Of a DNA stretch of 64,000 nucleotides, positions 1-8,405 are shown in pieces (the stretch's first letter is position 1; the number at the start of each line of letters is the position of its first letter). Position numbers and translations under genes: made by a program. The stretch lies in NCBI GenBank assembly GCA_022508375.1, contig JAFLVJ010000003.1, forward strand, positions 62,001-126,000. Direction: 5' to 3'. The notes beneath the pieces are model-generated. The model made no database searches. It had not been told where the DNA came from and saw only the letters and a list, made by a program, of their open reading frames with translations. This DNA comes from Clostridiales bacterium (GTDB lineage Bacteria > Bacillota > Clostridia > Christensenellales > CAG-314).

Positions 1-1280
1 TTGTAGTTGATTGTGCCGTTAGTTATAACGAGCTTACCGTTAACGTAGATACCGCCACCGCGTATAGCTCCCTTGTTACCATCATCTTTAGTTGTTTCTA
101 CATTAGAGCCACCGATTGTACTGTTGTTCAACGTGAACAAATCGGAACTTGCGCCGTAGTAAACGCCACCGCCGGAGTAACCGTCAGCAGTTGTGTTACG
201 TCTTACGACACAGTCATCCATAGTGAGAGGACCCTTAGCAACGTAAATACCGCCGCCGTCCATACTGGAGTTGTTGTCGCACACTTCGGTATTCTCAGCC
301 ATTGTGAAAGACTTACCGCTGAAGTAAATACCGCCGCCGTTACCGATAGCTATGTTTCCTAAACGACTTGCAACGTTTTCGGCAATAAGACCGTTGCGCA
401 GTTCAAGCGTGCTGCTATCACCGCCAACGTAAATACCGCCGCCGTCGCCAAATGCGAAGTTGTCGCAGATAGTACCCTTGTTCATAACGAAGGAGCTGTT
501 GTCAATGCATACGCCGCCACCGTTAGATGTGTAATATGTAGAAGTTGCGGTTACTGTTCTGTTGTATGCGATTGCTCCGCCGTTCATTGTAAACGATCCG
601 TTGGTAACATAAACGCCACCGCCGTGCTCGTTTGCTTTGTTTGTAGTTGTGTTACCGAATATTGTGCCGGCTTCCATTATCAATGTTCCGCCGCTTTGTA
701 CGTGAACACCGCCACCGCGTTCTGCCGATCTGGAACCGGTAATGACGCCACCGTAGATTGTACCGTCTTTACCATTGGTATCAAGTTTAGCCAGGGGTTC
801 GTCGCCGGTTACTTGCATAAGCGAAGGATATGTCAAGGAATAAGGATGCGCAGCGTTACCCCTACAGTCGTGAATAACCAACGTAGCTCCGGGAGTTACA
901 GTGATTACCGAACCGCCCGATCCTGCGCCGCCGTTTTTACCGACGATAACGTTACCGTTAAGACACATTTCAACGTAACCTTGAATTTCCAAGTTTGCGT
1001 CCAAGTTAACGAAGTTGTCTTTAAGGTAGTAACGATAAGCGTTATTCTTGTCTGTACCACCGGTAATTTTACCGCCCGACTGTCCAATGATGTAGTTATC
1101 ACTGTGCTCCCAGTCGTGAGTGCTCGTCGAAGGCTCAATCGGTTTAATGTCACCGATTGCCAAGAAGCCACCGCCATTTGACACGTCTGTTTTGCCAAAA
1201 GTCATGACTGCTGCTACAACAAGTGCCGAGCAAAGTATTGCAACCAGCAAGCCAAGCATTAGTTTCTTAGTTCTTGTCAT
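1..1280 (-). CDS. Large secreted beta-helix-like surface protein, N-terminal part (runs off left edge)
   Basis: An open frame of 426 codons runs from an ATG at 1280 to the window edge without a stop, so the protein is larger than seen. GAGGT lies about 9 nt before the start. Residues 1-30 form a signal peptide (basic MTRTKK, then a hydrophobic run ending AAVMTFG). From about residue 150 the motif GGG(I/V)Y recurs every 25-45 residues with T(M/L)xNG and (C/A)(D/E)N segments, as in right-handed parallel beta-helix or Pmp-like repeat proteins. Likely exported and cell-surface; adhesion or glycan contact is only a guess. Domains such as an anchor would lie outside the window. A near-consensus promoter lies about 160 nt upstream. 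Confidence 0.8.
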   Translation of the reverse strand, partial: MTRTKKLMLGLLVAILCSALVVAAVMTFGKTDVSNGGGFLAIGDIKPIEPSTSTHDWEHSDNYIIGQSGGKITGGTDKNNAYRYYLKDNFVNLDANLEIQGYVEMCLNGNVIVGKNGGAGSGGSVITVTPGATLVIHDCRGNAAHPYSLTYPSLMQVTGDEPLAKLDTNGKDGTIYGGVITGSRSAERGGGVHVQSGGTLIMEAGTIFGNTTTNKANEHGGGVYVTNGSFTMNGGAIAYNRTVTATSTYYTSNGGGVCIDNSSFVMNKGTICDNFAFGDGGGIYVGGDSSTLELRNGLIAENVASRLGNIAIGNGGGIYFSGKSFTMAENTEVCDNNSSMDGGGIYVAKGPLTMDDCVVRRNTTADGYSGGGVYYGASSDLFTLNNSTIGGSNVETTKDDGNKGAIRGGGIYVNGKLVITNGTINY

Positions 1281-1437
1281 TGTTATTTTACCTCGTAAAA
1301 TTCAAATTTAACTGAAACATGCAACAAAAGGACACACAACGCCCCTTGTGTTATCCCAAAATATCAAAATTACGCAACGCCTCTTGAGTAACCTTGATCT
1401 ATTCAACTCGTTGCACTCGTTCGTTCAGTGCAACCAC

Positions 1438-1466
1438 ACTATACTGCAAAAATTAACTTGTGTCAA
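1438..1466 (-). promoter_or_regulatory. Sigma-A promoter of the left-edge surface protein gene
   Basis: On the minus strand TTGACA (1461-1466), a 17-nt spacer and TATAGT (1438-1443). The transcript would start near 1431 and have a leader of about 150 nt that begins with a small hairpin (arms TGCACT/AGTGCA). Confidence 0.75.
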
Positions 1467-1837
1467 GTTTTTTTTGTAAAAAACTGTAAAAAATAGGAAA
1501 AATCCCAGTCATATTTATTTTTTCGCCCATATGTAAAAAAAATCGCACCCCATGTCAATATTGGCGCATACGCGCACACGTAGTATAAAATACACGCGCA
1601 AAAGTGGTCTTGTAATATATATACTGTATTCACGCGCGCGCATGTATATGCACTCATGAGATACACTTTCGCGCATATATAAGGATAATTACCACTCCGA
1701 CCTTGTCTCGAAGTCTTATCAATCCACGTTATTGCTATTTATCGAGCTGCCTACGCGTATGATTGACTAAAAAATACACCCACTTTACCATGAAATATCG
1801 ACTTGGGATACGAAAAACAGAAATATAATGCAAAATA
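1467..1837. other. AT-rich intergenic stretch with no supported gene
   Basis: Between the surface-gene promoter and the terminator of the NYN gene. It holds runs of alternating CGCG/CACG near 1565-1640, but no reading frame with a ribosome binding site and no structure I could assign. Confidence 0.5.
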
Positions 1838-1872
1838 AAACAAAAAATACCCTCCCGAAAAAGGAGGGTATT
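1838..1872 (-). terminator. Intrinsic terminator of the NYN-domain gene
   Basis: Ten-bp stem AATACCCTCC/GGAGGGTATT with a 7-nt loop; on the minus strand it is followed by a T-rich tail. Confidence 0.9.
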
Positions 1873-1907
1873 ATGTTGTTAAATTGACTGTGTTAGTTGT
1901 AGGTTTC

Positions 1908-2765
1908 TTATTCGAGACCGTCCAAAAGCTTGCGAATTTCGTCCACGAATTCGTCGTTGTCGCCTTGGCTGTTTTTACGTATTTCTTCGATGCGACGCAT
2001 CAAATCTCTCTCATTGGAGGGAGTATAGGAAGCGCGCGGTGTGGAAGTAGGTTCAGCTTGTTCGGGAGCTTCTTCCGATGCTTCGGGAGCTGCAACTTCT
2101 TCCTGAACAGGTTCTTCCTGAGCAGGCTCCTCTGCCTTAGCAGGTTCTTCAACTACGGGTGCGCTGGCAAGATTTCTCAGACGCTCAATCTCGCGAAGCA
2201 GTTCGTCCGTACGGTCCAAGTCATCGTTCTTGGCAGGAGCAGGTTGCTCAACAGGTTTATCCGCAACAGGTTGAGCGCGCTTTGCAGGAGCGGGTTTAGC
2301 TGCGACAGGCTTTTTAACAGGCTTGACATCACTCGCGTCCTTAATTTGCACTACTTCATCAATCAAAGCATTGCTTGCTTCGTCGCCGTTGTCCAAAGCA
2401 ATAATCTTTAGTCCGCGACCGTGAATATAGCTGTACAGGTGAACCAGATCCGTGGGCTGAGCAATGATACAAACTGCATCAATACCGGCAGCGTGCGAAA
2501 TGGTATCCACTACGTCCACGTATATACGTGCGTCGAAGTCCTTACGTCCGCGACGCTTTACGCGCATCGTTGAAGCCAGCGTATATCCGCAAGCTCTGGC
2601 GTTTTCGTAAATTTCCTTGTGTTTACGTTCGCCTGCGCCGTAAATCTTACCGGACATCACCGAACCCATAACGCTGAGTTGATCGATGATATCAGCGTAT
2701 TGTTCGTTATTGAGACCTACGTTATCCACGTCAATGAAAAAAGCGATGTTTTTATCTCGAAGCAT
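1908..2765 (-). CDS. NYN-domain (PIN-like) protein with Pro/Ala/Glu-rich tail
   Basis: 285 aa; GGAGG sits 8 nt before the ATG. Residues 1-135 match the NYN/LabA-like PIN fold: FFIDVDN near residue 10 and DFDARIYVDVVD near 75 supply the acidic residues expected to hold a metal, and the fold ends in a RGLKIIALD strand. Such domains are predicted RNases acting on structured RNA. Residues 145-260 are low complexity (Lys/Pro/Ala, then Glu/Pro/Ala), probably disordered, and a short basic/acidic helix (RRIEEIRKNSQ) closes the protein. It has its own promoter and terminator, so it is monocistronic. The RNA substrate is unknown. Confidence 0.8.
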   Translation of the reverse strand: MLRDKNIAFFIDVDNVGLNNEQYADIIDQLSVMGSVMSGKIYGAGERKHKEIYENARACGYTLASTMRVKRRGRKDFDARIYVDVVDTISHAAGIDAVCIIAQPTDLVHLYSYIHGRGLKIIALDNGDEASNALIDEVVQIKDASDVKPVKKPVAAKPAPAKRAQPVADKPVEQPAPAKNDDLDRTDELLREIERLRNLASAPVVEEPAKAEEPAQEEPVQEEVAAPEASEEAPEQAEPTSTPRASYTPSNERDLMRRIEEIRKNSQGDNDEFVDEIRKLLDGLE

Positions 2766-2795
2766 TGTTGTACCTCCAAATATTCAATTACCCTT

Positions 2796-2824
2796 ATTGT
2801 ACAATATTTTATTTGATTTGTCTA
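2796..2824 (-). promoter_or_regulatory. Promoter of the NYN-domain gene
   Basis: TAGACA (2819-2824), 17-nt spacer, TACAAT (2796-2801) on the minus strand. It overlaps the last codons of the upstream glycosylase gene. Confidence 0.65.
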
Positions 2825-3636
2825 TACTTTCTTTGAAAATAAAACAAATATTGTTGACATAATCCGGCGTCACAACCGAAAAGTTCACAAAAATAGCCTG
2901 ATATCTCGTTGTCCTTGTGTCCTTGTTCGAAATAATTGTGGTAAACTTTCTTGAGCCAGGTATCTACCGGAAAGACGTCGAAGCGCTTTAGTCCGAACAG
3001 CAATATGCAATCCGCCACCTTTGGTCCCACCCCCAAGAACTTGAGTAGTTCCTTGCGAGCAGCACCACTGTCCAGCCCCTTTAGCACGTCGAGGTCATAG
3101 CTCAACAGCATGCGAGCGGTCTCAAGCAAATACTTGTCGCGATAGCCTGCGCCCAAGCGAGAGTAAAACTCCACTGTCTGAGCCGCCATATCCTCTACCG
3201 TTGGAAACGCATATCCGTAATCGGTATGTTTGCCAAGCGCCGTACACAATCTGTCAATAATGAGCTGTATGCGTTTGATGTTGTTGTTGGCGGAAATGAT
3301 AAAGCTAAATATCATCTCCGTCAAGTCCTGATTGAGTATGCGTATGCCCTTGCCGAAGCTCGCTGCTTCCTCCATCAATGGGGAAATGGCGGATATCCGC
3401 TTAACCTTCTCGGCGTAGTCCGTATCCAAATCGAAAAAGCGCCAAAAGTAATCCTTGTCAGCTGTCCTTACAACGACTTTGTCGCCGACAGTTTCCAGCT
3501 CGGCATATTTATCCTGAGAGTAAACGGCGTAACTTTCACCGTCCAAATGTTTGTAGCGGAATATCTGTCCGCACTCAAGTGTGTCGCGGACGTTGAAATA
3601 TTCGCTCGGATATTTAAATGCAATTGGTAAATTCAT
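2809..3636 (-). CDS. 8-oxoguanine DNA glycosylase/AP lyase, HhH-GPD family
   Basis: 275 aa, the size of the clostridial OGG family. The N-terminal part carries the OGG entry motif ECGQIFRY near residue 21. The helix-hairpin-helix-GPD motif spans about 200-226: LGVGPKVADC holds the catalytic lysine (K206) and FPVDTW the catalytic aspartate (D225), matching the Lys/Asp pair of human OGG1. It would excise oxidised guanine from DNA and nick the abasic site. No clear Shine-Dalgarno precedes the ATG at 3636; only an A-rich run is seen. It lies downstream of rpmA but is separated from it by a terminator. Confidence 0.88.
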   Translation of the reverse strand: MNLPIAFKYPSEYFNVRDTLECGQIFRYKHLDGESYAVYSQDKYAELETVGDKVVVRTADKDYFWRFFDLDTDYAEKVKRISAISPLMEEAASFGKGIRILNQDLTEMIFSFIISANNNIKRIQLIIDRLCTALGKHTDYGYAFPTVEDMAAQTVEFYSRLGAGYRDKYLLETARMLLSYDLDVLKGLDSGAARKELLKFLGVGPKVADCILLFGLKRFDVFPVDTWLKKVYHNYFEQGHKDNEISGYFCELFGCDAGLCQQYLFYFQRKYRQIK

Positions 3637-3712
3637 ATTTTTTTTACATTAGTGTGCCATTCCAGGCGCAGTCGAGCTTCAACTGCACCACGGTGTACTT
3701 CATTATATAAAT

Positions 3713-3742
3713 GAAAAAGCCAAGACAATCGTATCTCGGCTT
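3713..3742 (-). terminator. Terminator of the rplU-prp-rpmA operon
   Basis: Nine-bp stem (AAGCCAAGA/TCTCGGCTT on the plus strand, one G-T pair) with a short T tract on the minus strand, 20 nt after the rpmA stop. Confidence 0.8.
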
Positions 3743-3761
3743 TATACATTATTGTACAATA

Positions 3762-4046
3762 TTACTTTGCAACGGGATATACGGAAACCTGACGTCTGGT
3801 CTTGTCCTTCTTTTCGAACTTTACAACACCGTCGATCAACGCAAACAATGTATCATCCTTGCCGATACCAACATTGTTACCGGGATGAAAATGTGTTCCG
3901 CGTTGTCTAACGAGAATGTTTCCGGCGTTGGCAAATTGACCGTCAGCGCGTTTTGCACCGAGGCGTTTGCTTTCGCTGTCACGACCGTTCTTCGTGCTGC
4001 CCATACCTTTCTTGTGGGCGAACAATTGTAACTTTATGAACATCAT
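3762..4046 (-). CDS. rpmA: 50S ribosomal protein L27 with cleavable N-terminal extension
   Basis: 94 aa. The mature core [15 protein letters not shown] onward is standard L27, whose N-terminus reaches the peptidyl-transferase centre. It is preceded by the nine-residue extension MMFIKLQLF. In Firmicutes this extension ends in an LQxF motif and is cut by the cysteine protease Prp before L27 can function; here the cut is expected between F9 and A10. The protease gene lies 1 nt upstream. Third gene of the rplU-prp-rpmA operon, followed by a terminator. Confidence 0.97.
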   Translation of the reverse strand: MMFIKLQLFAHKKGMGSTKNGRDSESKRLGAKRADGQFANAGNILVRQRGTHFHPGNNVGIGKDDTLFALIDGVVKFEKKDKTRRQVSVYPVAK

Positions 4047-4047
4047 G

Positions 4048-4377
4048 TTAATTTACCTCCAAATTGATATAGTCGGAATACTCTGTGTAGAAATCCTTAA
4101 GTCCGCACAGCATCGTGTTGAGTATGACGTCGGCGTCGTGCCGTTCATCCGCTGTGAGATGCTCAGGGAGAGTAAACCTAAGTGAGCCATCTTCCTCGTT
4201 GACCTTAAACTTGACGTTGATCTTTGCCACTTGCAGCAGCCCCAACAAAGCTGACTGAATAAGAGTGGATACGCCCGCGCAGACAATGTCTTCGCCGCTT
4301 TCGCCGTAACCGGTGTGGCCGCTTGCAACCACTTCAACGATGGAATTGTTTTTGCGTGTTATGGTAATATCCGTCAT
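4048..4377 (-). CDS. prp: Ribosomal-processing cysteine protease Prp
   Basis: 109 aa, the usual length. The catalytic pair is visible as His21 in ASGHTGYG and Cys33 in DIVCAGVS, the Prp (YsxB) signature. It removes the N-terminal extension of L27. The start overlaps the rplU stop in a TAATG arrangement, and its stop is 1 nt before rpmA, so the three are translationally linked. Confidence 0.96.
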   Translation of the reverse strand: MTDITITRKNNSIVEVVASGHTGYGESGEDIVCAGVSTLIQSALLGLLQVAKINVKFKVNEEDGSLRFTLPEHLTADERHDADVILNTMLCGLKDFYTEYSDYINLEVN

Positions 4378-4685
4378 TAGCCTAGCGTGATGGAATTAAC
4401 CTTGAGCTTGGTGTAGGGTTGTCTGTGGCCTTGACGTTTGCGGATGTTTTTCTTCGCTTTGTACGTAAAGATGTTGATTTTCTTACCTCTACCGTGCTCT
4501 ACTACAGTTGCAGTAACCTTTGCGCCCTTGGCGTCTTCACCGGCCACTACCTTGTCGCCGTCTGCTGCCAGAACAACTTCCAGTTCTACTGTGGAGTCAA
4601 CTTCGGCGTTCAAGAGTTCCGTTTCGAAAACAAGACCTTCTGTAACCTTGTATTGCTTTCCACCTGTTTTTACGATTGCATACAT
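4377..4685 (-). CDS. rplU: 50S ribosomal protein L21
   Basis: 102 aa with the full family pattern: MYAIVKTGGKQYKV at the N-terminus and KKNIRKRQGHRQPYTKLKV at the C-terminus, which contacts 23S rRNA. AGGAGGT lies 8 nt before the ATG. First gene of the operon; a structured leader of about 100 nt precedes it. Confidence 0.98.
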   Translation of the reverse strand: MYAIVKTGGKQYKVTEGLVFETELLNAEVDSTVELEVVLAADGDKVVAGEDAKGAKVTATVVEHGRGKKINIFTYKAKKNIRKRQGHRQPYTKLKVNSITLG

Positions 4686-4782
4686 GTTTTTTTACCTCCT
4701 GATAAGTCTCGCTAAACAAGGGTGGCATATCTGCCTGTGGCAGTTTCTGCGCTTGACAAAATAAACCCTTTTTACGCGGCTA
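4686..4782 (-). ncRNA. L21-type ribosomal protein leader
   Basis: The 5' untranslated region between the promoter and rplU is about 97 nt and contains a compact hairpin CTGCC-ACA-GGCAG followed by a repeated TGCCACC and the ribosome binding site. Position and sequence style fit the Firmicutes L21 leader, an autoregulatory element. Assigned from memory and context, not by a covariance search. Confidence 0.6.
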
Positions 4783-4788
4783 AGGATA

Positions 4789-4817
4789 ATATTACACTTT
4801 TTCAACGGTTTTGTCAA
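4789..4817 (-). promoter_or_regulatory. Promoter of the rplU operon
   Basis: TTGACA (4812-4817), 17-nt spacer, TAATAT (4789-4794) on the minus strand. Confidence 0.8.
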
Positions 4818-4855
4818 ATAAATAGCTGATAATATTATTTATAATTTGCACGGTA

Positions 4856-6028
4856 CTAACTTCGGTATTCCGTATGCACGCATATTGTTTCCTTAGCGTT
4901 TACCATTTGCTTCAGCAGTTCCACGTCACCGGCGGAAGCGTGTCCGCTTGTGTGCAAATCGACGACTGTTACACCTAACGCTTGCAGTTCCGTCAAAAAC
5001 TCCCTCATACAATCTGTTTCTTTGTAACCCGACCACAGGGAGTAAATGAGTGTCGCCTCGTGAATATCCGCTTCAACCAACAACTTCTTCAAGTAGTTCA
5101 ACATAGTCGGACGAACAAGCATTGTAAAACGCTTCGTACCTTTTGCAATGCCTTTCAGTCCACGCTTGTTGTCAATTTCCAAAAACATATCCTTGCGTTT
5201 GCCTGCAACGGCACGCGGAGTAAACGCTACGACGTCGGGGAAAACATCCGGGCGCGGAACACGTCCGCCAACCGCAATTGCAATTTGCGAAACGTAGTTA
5301 TCCATATAGGTAATTCGTCCGCTGCGCTTGCTTGCGCGATATATACTCACAAGCCTGTCGATATTGGTACCTGACTGCAATACGAAAACAGGACTGTCTG
5401 TTGCGCGCATAATTTCCGTTGCCTTACGTTCCAGTTCGGCTTCCGTCATCGTACAGGAATTCTTCCCCAGGTTAGTTCCTTCGTGAATGAGCACATCTAC
5501 GTTTTTTGGCAGAGCAGCAAGTTGCATATCCTTATTCAGTCTGCCATGGAAACGGAAGTCGCCAGTATATAAGATGCTTGTTCCACCTGCCTCAAACAAT
5601 AACATATGACTGCCAAATGCCGAATGGTCGCAACGGTACGGAGTAACAGTTATCCCGCCTATTATGAGCGGTCGCCCATGGTAATACCGTTTTACGTTTG
5701 AGGCAAGCTCTTCGCCGTGGAAACTCATCATCGCTTCCAAAACGCGATACGCGCCCGCGCCGATATAAATGGGACAGTCACGCTTGTATTTAATAAGCCC
5801 GGCGTGGTCCTCGTGATAATGCGATACAACAACCGCCGAATATGGCGTACTCAAAACTGCCTGCTCGAACTCTTCGTCACCACCGTCCAAAGCCTTGCCA
5901 AGCTCTACTAATATTTTCGTACTGCCGTAGGTAATTTCAATCAGATTCTCGCCTATCTTGTCCCGCCCACGAAGTATATTATATTGCAACGTTGCGCTTT
6001 CTTCTCGATGTCGTTCAGTGTTAGCCAC
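4856..6028 (-). CDS. Metallo-beta-lactamase-fold hydrolase, RNase J-like
   Basis: 390 aa. GTG start with AGGAG 7 nt upstream. The zinc site is complete in the N-terminal half: HxHxDH at 70-75 (SHYHEDH), RCDHSAFGSH near 135 and LYTGDFRFHGR near 155. The C-terminal part ends with LHTSGHASAGD and ICVHTE, which resemble the beta-CASP/RMMBL segment of RNase J and related RNA-processing enzymes, although the protein is shorter than RNase J (about 555 aa). Probably a cytoplasmic phosphodiesterase; an RNA substrate is inferred. The HAD gene ends 50 nt upstream, so the two are likely co-transcribed. Confidence 0.8.
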   Translation of the reverse strand: MANTERHREESATLQYNILRGRDKIGENLIEITYGSTKILVELGKALDGGDEEFEQAVLSTPYSAVVVSHYHEDHAGLIKYKRDCPIYIGAGAYRVLEAMMSFHGEELASNVKRYYHGRPLIIGGITVTPYRCDHSAFGSHMLLFEAGGTSILYTGDFRFHGRLNKDMQLAALPKNVDVLIHEGTNLGKNSCTMTEAELERKATEIMRATDSPVFVLQSGTNIDRLVSIYRASKRSGRITYMDNYVSQIAIAVGGRVPRPDVFPDVVAFTPRAVAGKRKDMFLEIDNKRGLKGIAKGTKRFTMLVRPTMLNYLKKLLVEADIHEATLIYSLWSGYKETDCMREFLTELQALGVTVVDLHTSGHASAGDVELLKQMVNAKETICVHTEYRS

Positions 6029-6078
6029 AAGTTATCTCCTGTACTTTCAAATCAACCTTACAAAAGCGAGTTTCTTAT

Positions 6079-6789
6079 CTACATAACTTCCTTTAAATAC
6101 CTAACAAGGTCGTCGAAATTGCCGTGAGGGTATGCTGAAATATCCTTATTGTCAGGATTTAAAATGCAGTCGGTGACGAGGAACACCTTCATACCAAGTT
6201 GCTCCGCAATCATATCTTCGTTAACGTCGTTACCGACCATAAGACACTCGGCAGGGTTCAAACCCAAATTTGACACGATTTCCTCATAGTAACGGATGTT
6301 CGGCTTGCAGTAATGAGAGTTGTCGTAGTGAGTGATATATACAAAGTCACTTTCCGACAAGCCCGCCCAACCAACGCGCGCCAGTTGCGCAACAAGAGGA
6401 AACAGCGGATTGGTAGCCAATACTACCTGTACTCCGCATTTGTTAAGATTTTTTACAACTTGCACCGCTTTGGCATTGTATCCGCAGGCGCCCTTCGCCA
6501 CGACAAATTCGTTGCGATAATACTCGTCAAATACAGGTATATCCTTGTACGCTTTGTCTCCGAATATGTCGGAAAAAACTTTCCAAAAGGCGTCGGAATT
6601 TACTACGCTACCGTCGTTACGTATCATCGCTGCGGTTCCTGCCCACACACCGTCGATAAGCTTGCTCGCTTTATACCCATGCGGCGCAAGTTTTGTTGCC
6701 AGACCCTTAAAATACAGCTTTTCGAAAACTTTCACGTCATTCATAGGTAGTAACGTACCATCCATATCAAACAAGACAGTTTTTATCAT
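6079..6789 (-). CDS. HAD-superfamily phosphatase
   Basis: 236 aa. Motif I is LFDMDGTL (Asp8 nucleophile, Asp10 acid/base), motif II ATNP near 125, and motif IV GNDVNEDM near 190, where Asp residues bind Mg. The cap is helical and sits between motifs I and II (class I). Substrate unknown; small phosphorylated metabolites are usual. GGGGGA lies 6 nt before the ATG. First gene of a two-gene unit with the MBL hydrolase. Confidence 0.85.
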   Translation of the reverse strand: MIKTVLFDMDGTLLPMNDVKVFEKLYFKGLATKLAPHGYKASKLIDGVWAGTAAMIRNDGSVVNSDAFWKVFSDIFGDKAYKDIPVFDEYYRNEFVVAKGACGYNAKAVQVVKNLNKCGVQVVLATNPLFPLVAQLARVGWAGLSESDFVYITHYDNSHYCKPNIRYYEEIVSNLGLNPAECLMVGNDVNEDMIAEQLGMKVFLVTDCILNPDNKDISAYPHGNFDDLVRYLKEVM

Positions 6790-6815
6790 AATTTGTCCCC
6801 CATTTTATCAATTAA

Positions 6816-6845
6816 AATATACCACCCATATCCGACTATTGTCAA
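6816..6845 (-). promoter_or_regulatory. Promoter of the HAD-MBL unit
   Basis: TTGACA (6840-6845), 18-nt spacer, TATATT (6816-6821) on the minus strand. A candidate -10, TATACT at 6896-6901, serves the divergent plus-strand pair. Confidence 0.6.
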
Positions 6846-6923
6846 CAATAACGGATTACTGTTAAATAGCAATGGATAATTATTTGCAAGTTGCCTATAC
6901 TATCGACAAGCAGGAGGTAAGAT

Positions 6924-7073
6924 ATGGCAAAGAGCAAGCAAATTAACCATGAATACTACGCCAATTACGAAACGTGTCGTAACCGTCTGTTCGACATGTT
7001 CGATCCCGATTGGTTACAAATTGAGGACGCACATTTAAGCTACGAGGAGGCATTTGAGGACGACGATGAGTAA
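6924..7073 (+). CDS. Small acidic protein of unknown function
   Basis: 49 aa, with a perfect GGAGGT 7 nt before the ATG, so translation is likely despite the size. The sequence starts MAKSKQINHEYYANYE, has FDMFDPDWLQIED in the middle and ends in a strongly acidic EEAFEDDDE. No signal peptide or membrane segment. Its last 8 nt overlap the start of the next gene, so the two are probably coupled. I do not recognise the family. Confidence 0.7.
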   Translation: MAKSKQINHEYYANYETCRNRLFDMFDPDWLQIEDAHLSYEEAFEDDDE

Positions 7074-7578
7074 CAGCAAAAAACAAAACAAAAAGGAAGA
7101 AACTACACAAGCAACAACCGAGACGCCCGTTAATGAAAACAACTGCAACGTGGAAACAACCAAGCAGGTAATGAGCGACTTGTACAAAAACGTTACGATG
7201 GCGCAAAACTGCGTAAAGACATTGCTACCCTACGTTGAAAATCAGGATACAACCAAGGCGTTGCACAAGCAGGTGGAACAATACGACCACTACGTTGAAC
7301 AATTGGATGCGCTGTGCGAAAACTTAAACTTCGATCCAACGCCCGCGCCCAAGGCGCTGATATCCATGGCAAATATGGGAATCAGGGCAAAGATGCTAAC
7401 AGACAAAAGCATATCCCACGTTGCAAAAATAATGTTACAGGGTACGCTAAACGGTATAATCGACCTGTATCGTTTAATAAAAGAAAACGAGGATATTCAC
7501 CCCGAGGTGCATCTGCTGGAAAAACAAATTCTTCGTTATGAAGAAGGGTGCTTCGAGGAAATGAAAGGAATGCTGTAG
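7066..7578 (+). CDS. Helical protein of unknown function
   Basis: 170 aa from the ATG at 7066, which overlaps the preceding stop; GAGGAGG at 7044-7050 is the only good ribosome binding site, 15 nt away. A TTG at 7054 would be too close to it. Residues 1-30 are Lys/Gln/Thr/Glu-rich and probably disordered. Residues 35-170 look all-helical: an N-terminal helical hairpin (SDLYKNVTMAQNCVKTLLPYV), an amphipathic segment with DHYVEQLDALCENL, then NMGIRAKMLTD and a C-terminal helix pair. A four-helix bundle is plausible; the role is unknown. Confidence 0.7.
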   Translation: MSNSKKQNKKEETTQATTETPVNENNCNVETTKQVMSDLYKNVTMAQNCVKTLLPYVENQDTTKALHKQVEQYDHYVEQLDALCENLNFDPTPAPKALISMANMGIRAKMLTDKSISHVAKIMLQGTLNGIIDLYRLIKENEDIHPEVHLLEKQILRYEEGCFEEMKGML

Positions 7579-7600
7579 TATTCCGACCAAACGTGGGTGG

Positions 7601-7641
7601 TAAAAAAACGACAGGCTATGTGAGCCTGTCGTTGTGGTTTT
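7601..7641. terminator. Bidirectional terminator between convergent genes
   Basis: Ten-bp perfect stem (ACGACAGGCT at 7608-7617, AGCCTGTCGT at 7623-7632). Seven T residues follow on the minus strand and GGTTTT on the plus strand. Confidence 0.9.
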
Positions 7642-7659
7642 GTTAGGTTGTTTATTCGG

Positions 7660-8238
7660 CTAGGATTGATTTTTCCTCTTGTGTTTGTTGATAAGCCACG
7701 GTGTAGTAAGATATTCGCTGACAACGTCAACGGCAATTTTTAACTCCCTATCCGCCGCGTTACCGTCACACATAATAAACGCCAAGGCAATATCTCGAAT
7801 ACACTCGTACAGTTCCTTGCCGTAATTTACGCTGCTGTCCAGCATATCTATTTCGGCAAACAAATCGGAAAAAGCGCGAATATGTCCAATCGCAAGTTGA
7901 TCTATCTTGTCCAAAAGAAATATTACGTGTTCGAAGTTCAAATATGCGCCGACAAAGCTCCAATCGTAATCCGTGTCGTAATAGCTATCGAAAAGGTACA
8001 GCAGGTCGTAGCTATCGGTAATATTGTCCATGAACTCCCCTTCGATTTCGAGGAACTTTCCATCGGCAACGGCTATCTTTAGCAAGATGTACTGCACTAC
8101 TATATCCAATTGGTCGTACGCGTCTTTCAAGTTTACTTCAATGTTAGATTGAGTGGCGAAGTCCACCATCCGTGTTACTAACTCGCGGGCGTAAACGTAG
8201 CGATCCTGCGCATTGTCGAATAACTCTTGCGTATTCAT
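7660..8238 (-). CDS. TerB-like helical protein, paralogue 1
   Basis: 192 aa; AAGGAG lies 7 nt before the ATG. Two acidic motifs, VADGKFLEIEGEF near residue 60 and MCDGNAADRELKIA near 155, have the DGxxxxxE spacing of TerB/DjlA-type helical domains, where the acidic groups bind metal. About 35 percent identical by eye to the next upstream protein over its whole length, including QELFxxA at the N-terminus and EYLTTPWL near the C-terminus. Cytoplasmic, function unknown. Confidence 0.65.
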   Translation of the reverse strand: MNTQELFDNAQDRYVYARELVTRMVDFATQSNIEVNLKDAYDQLDIVVQYILLKIAVADGKFLEIEGEFMDNITDSYDLLYLFDSYYDTDYDWSFVGAYLNFEHVIFLLDKIDQLAIGHIRAFSDLFAEIDMLDSSVNYGKELYECIRDIALAFIMCDGNAADRELKIAVDVVSEYLTTPWLINKHKRKNQS

Positions 8239-8325
8239 TGTGTGCTCCTTGTGGATTTACTATTGTGGCAATATGGGGTAAAAAAATCAATACACCGATT
8301 GTACAAATTCAACCGGTCTTTACAT

Positions 8326-8356
8326 AGGCTCCCCTTGATACAAACAAAGGGAGCCT
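8326..8356 (-). terminator. Stem-loop after paralogue 2, probable weak terminator
   Basis: Eight-bp stem AGGCTCCC/GGGAGCCT between the two TerB-like genes. No clear T tract follows on either strand, so termination may be partial and let the downstream paralogue be read. Confidence 0.5.
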
Positions 8357-8405
8357 GTTGTGTTATACAATCAATCTCTATTTGAAAAGGTTAGATAATA
8401 TTAAA

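Noticed and set aside
624-1181. 185-codon plus-strand reading frame
   Set aside because: Antisense to the beta-helix surface gene, Cys/Val-rich in the manner of reversed Gly/Thr codons, and without a start signal.
1463-1666. 67-codon minus-strand reading frame in the intergenic region
   Set aside because: No Shine-Dalgarno, overlaps the -35 box of the surface gene promoter, and has low-complexity aromatic composition.
3655-3700. Possible left-half relic of repeat family 1 (GGCGCAGTCG near 3667)
   Set aside because: Shares only a 10-mer with copy B; no hairpin or arm can be aligned.
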